Shown here: in pieces, positions 18,758-27,266 of the stretch | Numbering within the stretch: the stretch's first letter is position 1 | Layout of the letters: each line of letters begins with the position of its first letter | Assembly (NCBI GenBank): GCA_963767715.1 | Contig: CAVYFA010000009.1 | Location: forward strand, 372,001-436,000 | Origin: CAVSXS01 sp963767715 | GTDB taxonomy: Bacteria; Chloroflexota; Ktedonobacteria; Ktedonobacterales; Ktedonobacteraceae | DNA length: 64,000 nucleotides | Direction of reading: 5' to 3' | Position numbers and translations under genes: made by a program | Notes under the pieces: model-generated | Told to the model about the DNA's origin: nothing | Database searches by the model: none | What the model saw: the letters and a program-made list of their open reading frames with translations, nothing else

Positions 18758-20212
18758 GTGAGGGGTACATTGGAAAAGCATGCCACGAACGACCATGAGA
18801 CACCGGAGCTCATTCATGAGAATGATGGCGGGCAAAGCTTGCAGCCCGCAGAAGAGCTTGTTGCGCCAGGGATTCCTATTGTGCGCGCCAGCACGCCGCG
18901 CACGCTTTCACATCCGTCGGCCACCACTGATGCTTCGTCAGGGCAGGGACAGGCAGAGGCTGTTTTCGACGCGAATTTTCCGGCCCGGGCACCTGTCGCT
19001 CCGCCTTTGCCAGAAGAGCCTGAGAAGGAGCAGGAGCCAATCTCCAACGCTGCTCCTACCATCGTATCAAGACCTGAGGTTGAGAAGGATGAGGATAGCG
19101 AGTTTGTCTGGCTCTTCGAGTACGGCCTGGAGATGGAGCCGGATTATTTAAATAGCCCAGAACGACTGAACGGATTGGCGATTCGCTATGGGCCTGGGAA
19201 GCTGAGAGGATATGAGCTGCGCAGCATTGAATTACCGAATGGGCGTATCGCTCCAACGCTGCTGAAAGGCGCGAATCTGGATAACGAGGTCTGGGGCATG
19301 CTCTATCGAGTACCTCGCAGGCTGCTCAGGCGTGAAGGGACGGCGCCTTCCATACTTGATATGGCCCATCCCGCCCCGGCTTTTGCACCGGTTCAGGTTC
19401 GCGTGCAGGAGACCTATCACAAACGCTCCATCGAATGTATCACGTACCTCGCCTCTGACCAGGTAACACAGGCATTCGCCATCTCTCCTGCAGAGCAGCG
19501 CCGCCTTGATAGCTTCTATGCCCGGCAACTGCTGCGTATTGGCAAGCAACAAGGTCTACCGGCCAGCTATCTTGAAGAACTTGCTGCATTCGATGTTATG
19601 ACTGCGAACGACACGACCCCGCCTGAGCAGTCGCCTGGACAGCAGCCGCAACGAGCGCAGGGCGAGCAGGATACTGAACCGCTGCCCGCGCTTGCACATG
19701 GCAGCATGAGAAAAGCAGTTTTAAGCGATACTAAACCAGGGGCGCAGGCTATCCAACCGGCGCGATGGCTCTTCGCGCTGGCGCTCTACCTTGTTCTGCT
19801 GCTGCTGGCGACGCTCGTACTGGCGGTGATGCAATCGCTCGGCTTCTGGAGGCAAATCTTCGTTGCCAGCTTTACGCCATTAGGCGTACCCTGGTATATC
19901 TTGCTATACGGGCTGTTGGGCGGGTGCATCAGTTGTATGACCGCGCTTGGCCGGCTACCTGATTCCCGTCGATCCAGGAATTCCAGGGGGCGCAGACGTC
20001 TATCACGCAACGCGAAGCCTCTGCATAGTTTCGTCGCTATGACATGGTTCGCGCGTCCTTATCTCGGCGCAATCCTGGCGGCTATGGCATATTTTATCCT
20101 CAATAGCGGCCTTTTCTTGCTGAGCATTGAGCCATCACAACGCTACGCGACATATGCCGTAGTCGGAGTGATCGCGGGCCTCAGTGAGGGGCGTATCTTT
20201 TTCCGCCAGTAA
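18758..20212 (+). CDS. Gamma-glutamylcyclotransferase-like domain fused to a membrane domain
   Basis: 484 residues with a GTG start at 18758; a TTG at 18770 behind AGGGG is a realistic alternative. Residues 1-105 are Pro/Glu-rich and disordered. Residues about 110-290 resemble the gamma-glutamylcyclotransferase fold: WLFEYGLEME in the place of YFAYGSNM, VWGMLYRVPRRLL for the GVLY strand, ECITYLAS, and GKQQGLPASYLEEL near the end. The family's Gly-Ser loop is altered and the catalytic Glu is not clear, so enzymatic activity is doubtful. Residues about 340-484 hold three to four membrane helices (LFALALYLVLLLLATLVLAV and others) with a basic Arg-rich loop. It follows the eIF2B-like gene by 65 bp in the same direction. 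The fusion is unfamiliar to me. Confidence 0.6.
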   Translation: MRGTLEKHATNDHETPELIHENDGGQSLQPAEELVAPGIPIVRASTPRTLSHPSATTDASSGQGQAEAVFDANFPARAPVAPPLPEEPEKEQEPISNAAPTIVSRPEVEKDEDSEFVWLFEYGLEMEPDYLNSPERLNGLAIRYGPGKLRGYELRSIELPNGRIAPTLLKGANLDNEVWGMLYRVPRRLLRREGTAPSILDMAHPAPAFAPVQVRVQETYHKRSIECITYLASDQVTQAFAISPAEQRRLDSFYARQLLRIGKQQGLPASYLEELAAFDVMTANDTTPPEQSPGQQPQRAQGEQDTEPLPALAHGSMRKAVLSDTKPGAQAIQPARWLFALALYLVLLLLATLVLAVMQSLGFWRQIFVASFTPLGVPWYILLYGLLGGCISCMTALGRLPDSRRSRNSRGRRRLSRNAKPLHSFVAMTWFARPYLGAILAAMAYFILNSGLFLLSIEPSQRYATYAVVGVIAGLSEGRIFFRQ

Positions 20213-20436
20213 ACCAAGCTATAGGAGCCGGTAAATCAGCTTCTACTGGCTTCTTTCGCATTCCTGTCGGCCGCTTGCAAGCTGCAAGATCGTACAGGCG
20301 CATATATTGTTGTGTTTGTGAGAGTTGCAGGGCGCGTGTACAATGAGTATACTGATATTGAAGCTGAATGAACTGAGTCACTACATCGTCTCCATCCAGG
20401 TATCTTCGCGGATACCAACGTGCAGGAGGAATGCAG

Positions 20437-20730
20437 ATGCCTACCTACATTAGCCTGGTCAACCTCACTGAGCAAGGAATCAGAGAAGTCAAGAACGCCC
20501 CGGAACGCCTGCGATTTTTCGACGAAGCCGCAAAGGAGGCTGGCGCACGACTGATCGGTTTCTACCTCGTTATGGGACAATACGATTACGTGATTATCAC
20601 GGAAGCTCCCGACGACCAGACGGCGGCGCGCCTGATCCTCGGAACGATTGCACAGGGGAGCGTCCGCACACAAACTATGCGAGCCTTCCCACGCGAGGAA
20701 TTCGAGAGTATCGCGCGCGGCATGCGCTGA
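20437..20730 (+). CDS. GYD-domain protein
   Basis: 97 residues from the second of two close ATGs; AGGAGG at 20424-20429 is 7 nt from it but only 1 nt from the first. The sequence has the family features: an N-terminal YISLVNLTEQGIREVK, a central GARLIGFYLVMGQYDYVIITEAP and a C-terminal TMRAFPREEFESI. GYD proteins are small dimeric alpha-beta barrel (ferredoxin-like) proteins of unknown function. The 224-bp gap before it contains no other gene that I can support. It is convergent with yvcK, 53 bp away. Confidence 0.85.
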   Translation: MPTYISLVNLTEQGIREVKNAPERLRFFDEAAKEAGARLIGFYLVMGQYDYVIITEAPDDQTAARLILGTIAQGSVRTQTMRAFPREEFESIARGMR

Positions 20731-20783
20731 GAATGCCAGCATGAGCCAGGGTAGATATCCCGAAGGTCATGCCCGCGTCACTC

Positions 20784-21845
20784 TTAATACTCGTCCGATG
20801 GGAAAATTGCATGCACCAGGCGTTCGGGGTCATGGCGCGCCAGGCTGTCCCCTTCCATGTTTATGTGTTCAATCACGACATTTGGAACCAGGCGGTTGAG
20901 CTGCGCGCGGTCGGCGAAAACCGGCTCGCTCCTCTTCTCAGCGTACTTCTGTAGCAAATCTGATGGGAAAGGACCATCATTGACGATCACCCGGTCAACG
21001 CGCCCACCCAGGTACCTATGAATCTGCCTGACAAAATCGGACGCCTTGTAACCATCCGTCTCACCGTGCTTGGTCATGAGGTTGCAGACATAGACCTTCT
21101 CAGCTTCGGATTCAAGCACGGCACGCGCGACATCACACACCAGCAGGTTGGGAATCAGACTGGTGAACAGGTCGCCTGGGCCAATGATGATGGTATCCGC
21201 GCGCCGGATGGCTCTCACGGCCTGGGCGCTGGCTGGAGCGTCAGGCGGTTGCATGCGCAGTTGCGCTATCGGCGCAAGCTCGCTCAGGTTTTTCTCGCCA
21301 CGCGTATCGATATCCGTTTCGCCGCAGATGGTCGAGCCATCCTCTAGATCGGCACAGATCATTGTGCTGGTCAGTGTGACGGGGATTACACGCCCAGCGA
21401 TATTGAGCATTTCCTGGGCATCTTCCAGGGCAAGCAGCAGATCGCCATTGTTGAGGTCTTGCAAGCCTTTGATAATTAGATTCCCCAGGCTATGACCTCC
21501 CACACCTCCCTTTGACTCAGCATCTTCCGACTGCTCAAAACGGTGCATAAATACTTCGCGCCACAACGCGCCGTTACGCGCCAGCGCCACCAGGGACATG
21601 CGTAAATCTCCCAGAGGAAGCTGGCGACGAAACTCATCCATCAAGCGTCTCGAACTTCCTCCACTATCCGACATGTTAACGATTGCGCTGATATTGAAGG
21701 GATATTTCTTCAAATGCGAGAGGAGGGCAAACGTTCCGGTTCCTCCACCAATGGTGACTATGCGGCGTCCTGCAAATCGGTCTCCTGTGCGATAGCTGGC
21801 TGGCACAGAGCTTCTCCTGTAGCTTATTTCAGACTCATCACTCAC
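20784..21845 (-). CDS. yvcK: YvcK/CofD-like protein (gluconeogenesis factor)
   Basis: 353 residues. The N-terminal nucleotide-binding motif IVTIGGGTGTFALLSHLK and the following NMSDSGGSSRRLMDEF are signatures of the YvcK/YbhK branch of the CofD superfamily. LPLGDLRMSLVALA and the later GPGDLFTSLIPNLLV support it. In Bacillus, YvcK binds UDP-GlcNAc and is needed for cell-wall homeostasis and growth on gluconeogenic carbon sources. The usual neighbours rapZ and whiA are absent here. The upstream intergenic region is shared with the divergent padR gene. Confidence 0.92.
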   Translation of the reverse strand: MSDESEISYRRSSVPASYRTGDRFAGRRIVTIGGGTGTFALLSHLKKYPFNISAIVNMSDSGGSSRRLMDEFRRQLPLGDLRMSLVALARNGALWREVFMHRFEQSEDAESKGGVGGHSLGNLIIKGLQDLNNGDLLLALEDAQEMLNIAGRVIPVTLTSTMICADLEDGSTICGETDIDTRGEKNLSELAPIAQLRMQPPDAPASAQAVRAIRRADTIIIGPGDLFTSLIPNLLVCDVARAVLESEAEKVYVCNLMTKHGETDGYKASDFVRQIHRYLGGRVDRVIVNDGPFPSDLLQKYAEKRSEPVFADRAQLNRLVPNVVIEHINMEGDSLARHDPERLVHAIFPSDEY

Positions 21846-21965
21846 ACTACAATTCCTTTCCTCAAAAGACAGCTAATTTCAAACAGTCTATCATGGTCTC
21901 TCTTCACACGCAAGTAAACAAACTCACAAGAGCATGGCTTATTTCGAAAATGTTGCTGCTTCCCC

Positions 21966-22017
21966 TTGACTTTTGGCGATATATCGTTATAATTAATAGC
22001 AGAATACGATATATCGT
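21966..22017 (+). promoter_or_regulatory. padR promoter with duplicated palindromic operator
   Basis: TTGACT (21966-21971), 16-bp spacer, TATAAT (21988-21993). The 10-bp palindrome CGATATATCG occurs twice, at 21977-21986 inside the spacer and at 22007-22016 just after the expected transcription start, 30 bp (about three helical turns) apart. The placement suggests autorepression by the PadR protein encoded downstream. Confidence 0.75.
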
Positions 22018-22048
22018 TAATGATGCAGAAAGGAGCATCTTAAAGACA

Positions 22049-22915
22049 ATGTTTGGAAACAGATTTGCTTATGAATACCAGGGAGGCGGGGACGAAGGTT
22101 GGACTCCCCCCTGGATGCGCGGCCAGCAGCGCTGGCAGCAGGAGCATCAACACGGACATGGCCATCATCATCACGGGCATGGGCCATTTGGTCGCGGGCA
22201 GAATGCCTGGGGCAACGAGTGGACTCCCCCCTGGATGCGTGGAGAATGGCGCGGTCCCATGTTCTTCGGGATGAGGCGTGGCCGCGGCCCATTTGGACCG
22301 GGAGGTCCATTCGGTCCTGGCGGGCCCTTTGGTCCTGGCGCTGAGGGCCGAGTCTTCGGACGCGGTGACATGAAATATGTCCTGCTTGAACTGCTGCAAG
22401 AGCGGCCAATGCACGGGTACGAAATGATAAAGGCGCTTGAGGAGAAATCCGGCGGGTTCTACACCCCCAGCCCAGGCTCAATCTATCCCACCTTGCAAAT
22501 GCTGGAGGAGGGCGGCTACGTCACCGTCAGCGAAGTCGAGGGGAAAAAGGTATATACCATCACCGAAAGCGGGCGAGGTTTGCTCGCGGAGCGGCAGGGT
22601 GGTGAAGAGCGCTGGGGGGGCCCACCCTGGATGCGCGGGCCCCGGCACGGTGGGTTTGGTGGTCGCGGTGCGCGCCCAGAGGTGCAGGCGCTAAGAAGCG
22701 AGGCGATGGAGGTTGCACGACTGTTCGCCATCGCGGGACGCAAGGCGATTCAGGACCCGGAACAGGTGGCACGCCTGCGAGCCGTCATCGAACGCACGCG
22801 CACTGATCTGCAGGCCCTCATCTACGGCGAAGGCTCTGCGACCCAGCAGCCCTCCGCGTCACAGACTGGAACACAGTCCGACCAGCCACAAGCGCCCACA
22901 GTCGAAGAAGCCTAG
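22049..22915 (+). CDS. PadR-family regulator with PPWMRG repeats and His-rich extension
   Basis: 288 residues from the ATG at 22049 (AAGGAG about 14 nt upstream, a long spacing). The PadR winged helix occupies about 105-185: MKYVLLELLQERPMHGYEM, then SPGSIYPTLQMLEEGGYV and a VYTITESG wing. The C-terminal helix (ARLFAIAGRKAIQDPEQVAR) would dimerise. The first 100 residues are peculiar. WTPPWMRG occurs at 18-25 and again at 58-65, exactly 40 residues apart, and GGPPWMRG at 190-197 after the DNA-binding domain. Between them lie a His/Gly stretch (33-45) and three GPFGPG repeats (80-97). The His stretch could bind metal. The promoter contains two palindromes, so it is probably autoregulated. The stop codon lies inside a 68-bp palindrome. 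Confidence 0.88.
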   Translation: MFGNRFAYEYQGGGDEGWTPPWMRGQQRWQQEHQHGHGHHHHGHGPFGRGQNAWGNEWTPPWMRGEWRGPMFFGMRRGRGPFGPGGPFGPGGPFGPGAEGRVFGRGDMKYVLLELLQERPMHGYEMIKALEEKSGGFYTPSPGSIYPTLQMLEEGGYVTVSEVEGKKVYTITESGRGLLAERQGGEERWGGPPWMRGPRHGGFGGRGARPEVQALRSEAMEVARLFAIAGRKAIQDPEQVARLRAVIERTRTDLQALIYGEGSATQQPSASQTGTQSDQPQAPTVEEA

Positions 22916-22979
22916 AGCAACACAACAAAAACCTGGCATCGGAGGCCTCCGATGCCAGGTTTTTGTTGTGTTGCTCTAG
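22912..22979. terminator. Perfect 68-bp palindrome, bidirectional terminator
   Basis: Every base from 22912 to 22945 pairs with 22946-22979, with no mismatch and no spacer; the centre is GGAGGCCTCC. Reading either way, a GC-rich stem is followed by GGTTTTTGTTGTG, giving a U-tract. It contains the padR stop codon and ends 4 bp before the end of the convergent S53 gene, so it can terminate both. Confidence 0.85.
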
Positions 22980-22983
22980 ATCG

Positions 22984-24852
22984 TTATCTCATTGCGACCA
23001 GGTCTGCGGCGATATTCGCCGCGTTGAAAGATCCCCAACCGGTGGCCATGTCGTAGTCCTGCGTGACGGGATAGGCTCCGCCGTTGAAGCCGGTCTCGTC
23101 GTTGTTCGAGGGCAGGCTTGAATTGCTTGGGGGGGTGATGTCGTGAAAATCGCTGCCATAGTGCGAGCCACTGGCGATCTTGTACAGGGCAGGATTGAGG
23201 AAGCCGAGAACCCCTTTGCCCTGTTTCGCCGCCTGCTCATTGGCGAGCGCGACCATCGCGGCCCACATGGGAGAGGCCGCTGAGGTGCCTCCAACAGTGA
23301 TCCAGCCGCCACTCGTACCGCCCAGGATGCCCCCGCTGCCGCTGCAGTTTGAGCCAGCCGTACAGTAGACGGGATAGCCGGTAGACGGATCGGCATCGAG
23401 CGAAACATCGGGCGTCTCGCGCATGCCGTTCGAGTACGAGTTCTTGACGCCAGGACCGGTCTGCCAGGAAGGCTGCTTCCAGAACTGGCTGATGCCGCCG
23501 CCGCCCGCGCCGCCGAGGAAGCCGCCATTCCAGACAGTCTCAGAGGCATAGCTGTTATCGGCGTTGATCGTCAGGTTCGTGCCGCCCACGCCGGTGACGT
23601 AGGGCTGCGCGGCAGGATCATCGGCATTGAGCGCAGTATTGAAACTGCCACCCGACAGCCCCTGGAAGCAGCTCGAACTCCCGCTGTCACCCGCTGCAAC
23701 GAGAATAGTCTGGCCCTGCGCTGCGGCCTGCTGGAAGAACTGGTTTTCCTGGGTCGCCTCCTGCTGGCCGATGTTCGACTCGCAATCGCCCCAACTGACA
23801 CTGACCACGGGAGTGCGATCTTTGACGATGCGCGCGAACTCGTCGTTGTAGCCCTGTGTGGTGTTCGGGGCTTCGTAGACGATCAGCCTGGAAAGATGAG
23901 GCGCCTGGCTGATAATCATTTCGATGTCTAGCTCCACCTCGATCGCGCCCGCGCCTGGCTGCCCGTTGAAGCCATCCAGAATCACGTTCTGCAAAGGCAC
24001 ACTGCCACCGCCGAAGCACTGTGCATATGCCTGGATATCGCTCTGCGAGTAGCCATCCAGTTCAAAGACGCCGACCGTCTGGCCCTGGCCCTGCAGCCCG
24101 GCGCTGTGCAGGCCATCGTAGTTGTACGCCTTCGAGAACTGGCTTGGGATATAGGCCGTGCCACTACCTCCGAAGATGCCGCCACCGCCGCTGCCACCGC
24201 TTGTTCCAGGAGCCGGGCAGTTGCTGGCCGCGTTAGAGCCGAGCGAAGGCTGGCTGTGAGAAAGAATGGGAGGATGGTAGTACTGATTGGCGCTGTCCAG
24301 GCCGCTGATGGAAACCACGTCAGAAGCAAGATAGGCGGGGAGCTTCGGCTGCGTGGAGTTGGAAAAGAAGCTGAAACCATTAGAAGCCCGGTAATCGTTG
24401 ATGGTGACGCCAAAGGTTTGCTCCGCGAGCGACTCCGGCCCACTGAAATCGATGAGCGCGGGAAAGACCTGCGTGACCGTAAAACCCCGCTGGGTCAAAT
24501 AGTCGATGACCGCCTGTCGCTGCTCAGGCGCTGGCCCAAATTGCTGGGCGAACTGATCAGGAGTCAAATACTGGTGATAGTTTGGTGAAGAGGGATCATA
24601 CAAACCCGCCAGCAGCGTGTTCAATTGATCCTGGTTGCGCAGCGCCAGGCCAATGTTCATGCTCAGGGTACGATTGGACGTATCGATACCCAGAAGCTGA
24701 CTGACCTGTAAGAGGGGAGGAAGGCTGCCGACATCCGTCGGCTGAAAACGTGCTTCCGCGTGTGCGGATTGGAAGTAACGGATGGACATGAACAGGCCAC
24801 CCAGGACGAAAATAAACAAGAGACCGAGGATTACGCCTACTTTTTTGCGCAC
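22984..24852 (-). CDS. Secreted S53 (pro-kumamolisin-type) peptidase
   Basis: 622 residues from a GTG start at 24852 with AAGGAGG 6-7 nt upstream. A signal/anchor helix covers about 5-24, then a pro-domain (about 45-185, with YLTPDQFAQQFGPAPEQ) and a Gly/Ser-rich linker (about 205-232) before the catalytic domain. Catalytic residues are Glu305 and Asp309 (EVELD), oxyanion Asp389 (AAGDSGSSS) and nucleophile Ser524 (VGGTSAASPMW). The C-terminal Ca-binding part is complete (DFHDIT, then DYDMATGWGSFN). It is the intact counterpart of the truncated gene at 1-1678. It should act outside the cell after auto-cleavage of the pro-domain. Confidence 0.95.
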   Translation of the reverse strand: MRKKVGVILGLLFIFVLGGLFMSIRYFQSAHAEARFQPTDVGSLPPLLQVSQLLGIDTSNRTLSMNIGLALRNQDQLNTLLAGLYDPSSPNYHQYLTPDQFAQQFGPAPEQRQAVIDYLTQRGFTVTQVFPALIDFSGPESLAEQTFGVTINDYRASNGFSFFSNSTQPKLPAYLASDVVSISGLDSANQYYHPPILSHSQPSLGSNAASNCPAPGTSGGSGGGGIFGGSGTAYIPSQFSKAYNYDGLHSAGLQGQGQTVGVFELDGYSQSDIQAYAQCFGGGSVPLQNVILDGFNGQPGAGAIEVELDIEMIISQAPHLSRLIVYEAPNTTQGYNDEFARIVKDRTPVVSVSWGDCESNIGQQEATQENQFFQQAAAQGQTILVAAGDSGSSSCFQGLSGGSFNTALNADDPAAQPYVTGVGGTNLTINADNSYASETVWNGGFLGGAGGGGISQFWKQPSWQTGPGVKNSYSNGMRETPDVSLDADPSTGYPVYCTAGSNCSGSGGILGGTSGGWITVGGTSAASPMWAAMVALANEQAAKQGKGVLGFLNPALYKIASGSHYGSDFHDITPPSNSSLPSNNDETGFNGGAYPVTQDYDMATGWGSFNAANIAADLVAMR

Positions 24853-24977
24853 GATGACCTCCTTCTACGACAGACAATTCCGTCTGCTTGAAAGAACGCT
24901 AGAGCAGGAACAAATGGGAGACGCTAGCGGGGATTTTAGGTCATCTCATAGATGAAAATAGAATGTCACTGCCATCT

Positions 24978-25003
24978 CCGGATGCCCACGTGGGGGCATC
25001 CGG
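24978..25003 (-). terminator. Hairpin after the MFS gene
   Basis: A 10-bp inverted repeat, CCGGATGCCC / GGGCATCCGG with a 6-nt loop, begins 13 bp past the MFS stop codon. There is no clear T-run, so the terminator role is tentative. Confidence 0.45.
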
Positions 25004-25015
25004 GGGTCGGATGGC

Positions 25016-26293
25016 TTACACCGTCGCTTCCCTGGCCTGTTGTGTAACTGCCTCGTCCTTCTTGAGAATATAGCGGTCAGCATGGCCGAGCGCCGTAAAG
25101 GAGAAGGAGAATGGTATCAGGAAGACCAGCGCGCCGATGACGCCATAGACCAGGGCAACGTTGCCGGTCCGGATGATGGCAAAGCCGCCCAGCAGGCTGC
25201 CGAGGGGAATGGCGGACCAGGCAAGCACACTGGCGATGCTCATCACGCGCCCCAGCATGTGATTAGGCACGATGGCCTGGCGCAGGCTGCTCGTGTTGAT
25301 GTTGAAGAGGATGCCCAGACCCCCTATCAGCGTCCAGAGAGCCAGCGCGACCCAGTACCAGTGCATCAGCGAGAAGACGACCGTGAGTAGCCCTTCCGAC
25401 ATTAGCGCACCCAGCGCAACCTTGCTGAACGACCAGCGCTTGCGCAGCCTACCTGCTAACAGGCCCGTGATAACGATACCCAGGCTGGCCGCCGAGAAGA
25501 GCAAACTGACCTGTGTATCGCTAGCGGCAAGTCGCACCTTGGCGAAGAGGACTAACTGCGCGCCGGTTGTCGTACCGACAAAGTTGACCATCGCCATCAT
25601 CATAGAGATGTTACGCAGTACGGGATGGCCCAGCACATAGCGCAGCCCCTCTGCCACGTCGTGGCGGATGCTGGTCCTCACCTGTGGCTCATCTTGCTTC
25701 ACGTTGAAACTGGTGCGCACGAGCAGGAGAGAAAACGACGAGACGAGGAACGAGAGCGCATCGATCAGCATGAGCGATGTGAGCGGAACCAACGCAACCA
25801 ATGCGCCAGCCAGCAGCGGCCCCAATATTTGCGCGCCCGAATAGCTGGCCTGGATGCGCCCGTTAGCGGTGACGAGGTCGTCCTGGTCGACCAGGCTGGG
25901 GATGGCCGCGAACTGCCCAGCCTCGAAGCAGATGGTGAACGTCGAGTGCACAAAGCCGACCAGGTATATCCACCAGATGGGTAAGATACCTAAAAAAGCC
26001 AGCAGAGGAATACTGGCGATGACCACCGCGCGCCCTACATCGACGAAAATCATCATACGCTTGCGGTCAACTCGATCCGTCCACGCGCCCAGCACCAGCC
26101 CGAAGAGCAGGTAGGGCAAAAAGTTCGCCGCGCTGGAGATGCCTAAATTGAGCGCGGATCCGGTCAGCTTGTAGACGAGCAGCGGCAGAGCGAACAGGGT
26201 GATGGAACTGCCGAGATTGGAGATGGTCTGCCCCGTCCAGTATTTCCAGAAATCGCTGTTGAGCCTGCGAGGAGATGTCTTAGCGGTAGACAT
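25016..26293 (-). CDS. MFS exporter (MFS_3/enterobactin-exporter-like)
   Basis: 425 residues from the ATG at 26293, chosen because GGAAGGAG lies 7 nt upstream; a longer frame starts at 26428 but would run into the arsR gene. Twelve hydrophobic segments are visible. The opening (FWKYWTGQTISNLGSSITLFALPLLVYKLTG-type) and the loop GAWTDRVDRKRMMI, the conserved A-like motif, are typical of drug or macrolide efflux MFS_3 proteins. It is transcribed 22 bp behind the ArsR-family gene, so efflux is probably induced when that repressor releases its operator at 27030. Substrate is not predictable. Confidence 0.88.
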   Translation of the reverse strand: MSTAKTSPRRLNSDFWKYWTGQTISNLGSSITLFALPLLVYKLTGSALNLGISSAANFLPYLLFGLVLGAWTDRVDRKRMMIFVDVGRAVVIASIPLLAFLGILPIWWIYLVGFVHSTFTICFEAGQFAAIPSLVDQDDLVTANGRIQASYSGAQILGPLLAGALVALVPLTSLMLIDALSFLVSSFSLLLVRTSFNVKQDEPQVRTSIRHDVAEGLRYVLGHPVLRNISMMMAMVNFVGTTTGAQLVLFAKVRLAASDTQVSLLFSAASLGIVITGLLAGRLRKRWSFSKVALGALMSEGLLTVVFSLMHWYWVALALWTLIGGLGILFNINTSSLRQAIVPNHMLGRVMSIASVLAWSAIPLGSLLGGFAIIRTGNVALVYGVIGALVFLIPFSFSFTALGHADRYILKKDEAVTQQAREATV

Positions 26294-26315
26294 AGGATGC
26301 TCCTTCCAGATATCC

Positions 26316-26981
26316 TTACGGCTTCTCCGTTGTTGATTCTGACTCTGATGGTGGCGCTGTAGCCGGACCTTGCATGTATTGTGGCGACTTGAACATTGCC
26401 ATGAAAATGCCATAGACCTCGCCATCAATGTCCGGTGGCTCGTTCAATACCTCTTCGATGAGCTCCCCTATGCGCGTGTAATAGTACGTGGCGCGCTCGG
26501 GCGAGAGACGAGCGTGCGGAAAGCCATCCCGTTTATAAGGATCATCTTTGATGGTGGCTTGCGCTTCGGCCATTTCGTCATACGCCTTCGACATGATGTG
26601 CAGCGCAGCCAATTCGGTGCCCCTGATCTCTTCAGGCAATTCATACATGTAGATTTTCGCAGTGCGCGTATAGTAGCTGGCGACGATGCCACGCACTAAC
26701 CGCCGGGCAACTACCTGGGCCAGTCCGGCCTCTTCCAGCACGTGCATGTGATGCCCGATGGCTCCCGGGGTGGCGCCGAGGCGATCTGCTATCTGCTTGG
26801 CGGTGGCCGGCTGGCTCTGGATGATGCTCAAGATGCGCGAACGCGTCGGGTCGCTGATGGCCTTGAATCCCTCAAGCGTATTGACGACGCGCCTTATTGG
26901 AAGAGCGGGCATGGTGACCGGCACATCTTCGGGCAGCAATGGAATGGTATCGGACTCTGTTTTGCTGCTCGCGCTATTCAT
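26316..26981 (-). CDS. ArsR-family winged-helix repressor
   Basis: 221 residues; the ATG at 26981 follows GAGGAGGAA. The helix-turn-helix is at about 38-90: KAISDPTRSRILSII, then TAKQIADRLGATPGAIGHHMHVLEEAGLAQVV, the standard ArsR layout. No Cys metal-binding motif is present, so it probably senses an organic ligand or works through its long C-terminal domain (about 100-200), which has Tyr-rich helices. The last 25 residues are Ser/Glu/Pro-rich. It leads an operon with the MFS exporter and is preceded by a strong promoter and a perfect palindrome, fitting negative autoregulation. Confidence 0.88.
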   Translation of the reverse strand: MNSASSKTESDTIPLLPEDVPVTMPALPIRRVVNTLEGFKAISDPTRSRILSIIQSQPATAKQIADRLGATPGAIGHHMHVLEEAGLAQVVARRLVRGIVASYYTRTAKIYMYELPEEIRGTELAALHIMSKAYDEMAEAQATIKDDPYKRDGFPHARLSPERATYYYTRIGELIEEVLNEPPDIDGEVYGIFMAMFKSPQYMQGPATAPPSESESTTEKP

Positions 26982-27029
26982 AGCTGTTCCTCCTCTTTAA
27001 TATGCGAGAAAGGTAGAATAAATCATCAC

Positions 27030-27063
27030 TTTATTACGTGCTGGAATTCCAGCACGTAATAAA
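27030..27063. promoter_or_regulatory. 34-bp perfect palindrome, likely ArsR-type operator
   Basis: All 17 base pairs match around the centre GAATTC (half-site ATTACGTGCTGGAA). It lies directly downstream of the -10 element of the arsR promoter and 49 bp before the arsR start codon, where a bound dimer would block transcription. Confidence 0.8.
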
Positions 27064-27064
27064 A

Positions 27065-27093
27065 ACATAACACGAGTTTGAGAAAAATGTCAA
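27065..27093 (-). promoter_or_regulatory. arsR-mfs promoter
   Basis: Minus strand TTGACA (27093-27088), 17-bp spacer, TTATGT (27070-27065), immediately followed by the palindromic operator. Confidence 0.7.
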
Positions 27094-27266
27094 GATGTGA
27101 CTTTCTTGTGATTTTAACGAGCTCATTTTGTGCTATACTTGAGCCATGGGAGGCTTAAGCTGTAAAGAGGGCATCTTGAGTAAAAAATGTACTTGCGGCT
27201 ATGGGAGCATATGTTCAGTAGCATGAGCCAGTACACCCTGTGGACAGTAGAAGACAGGAGATGAAA

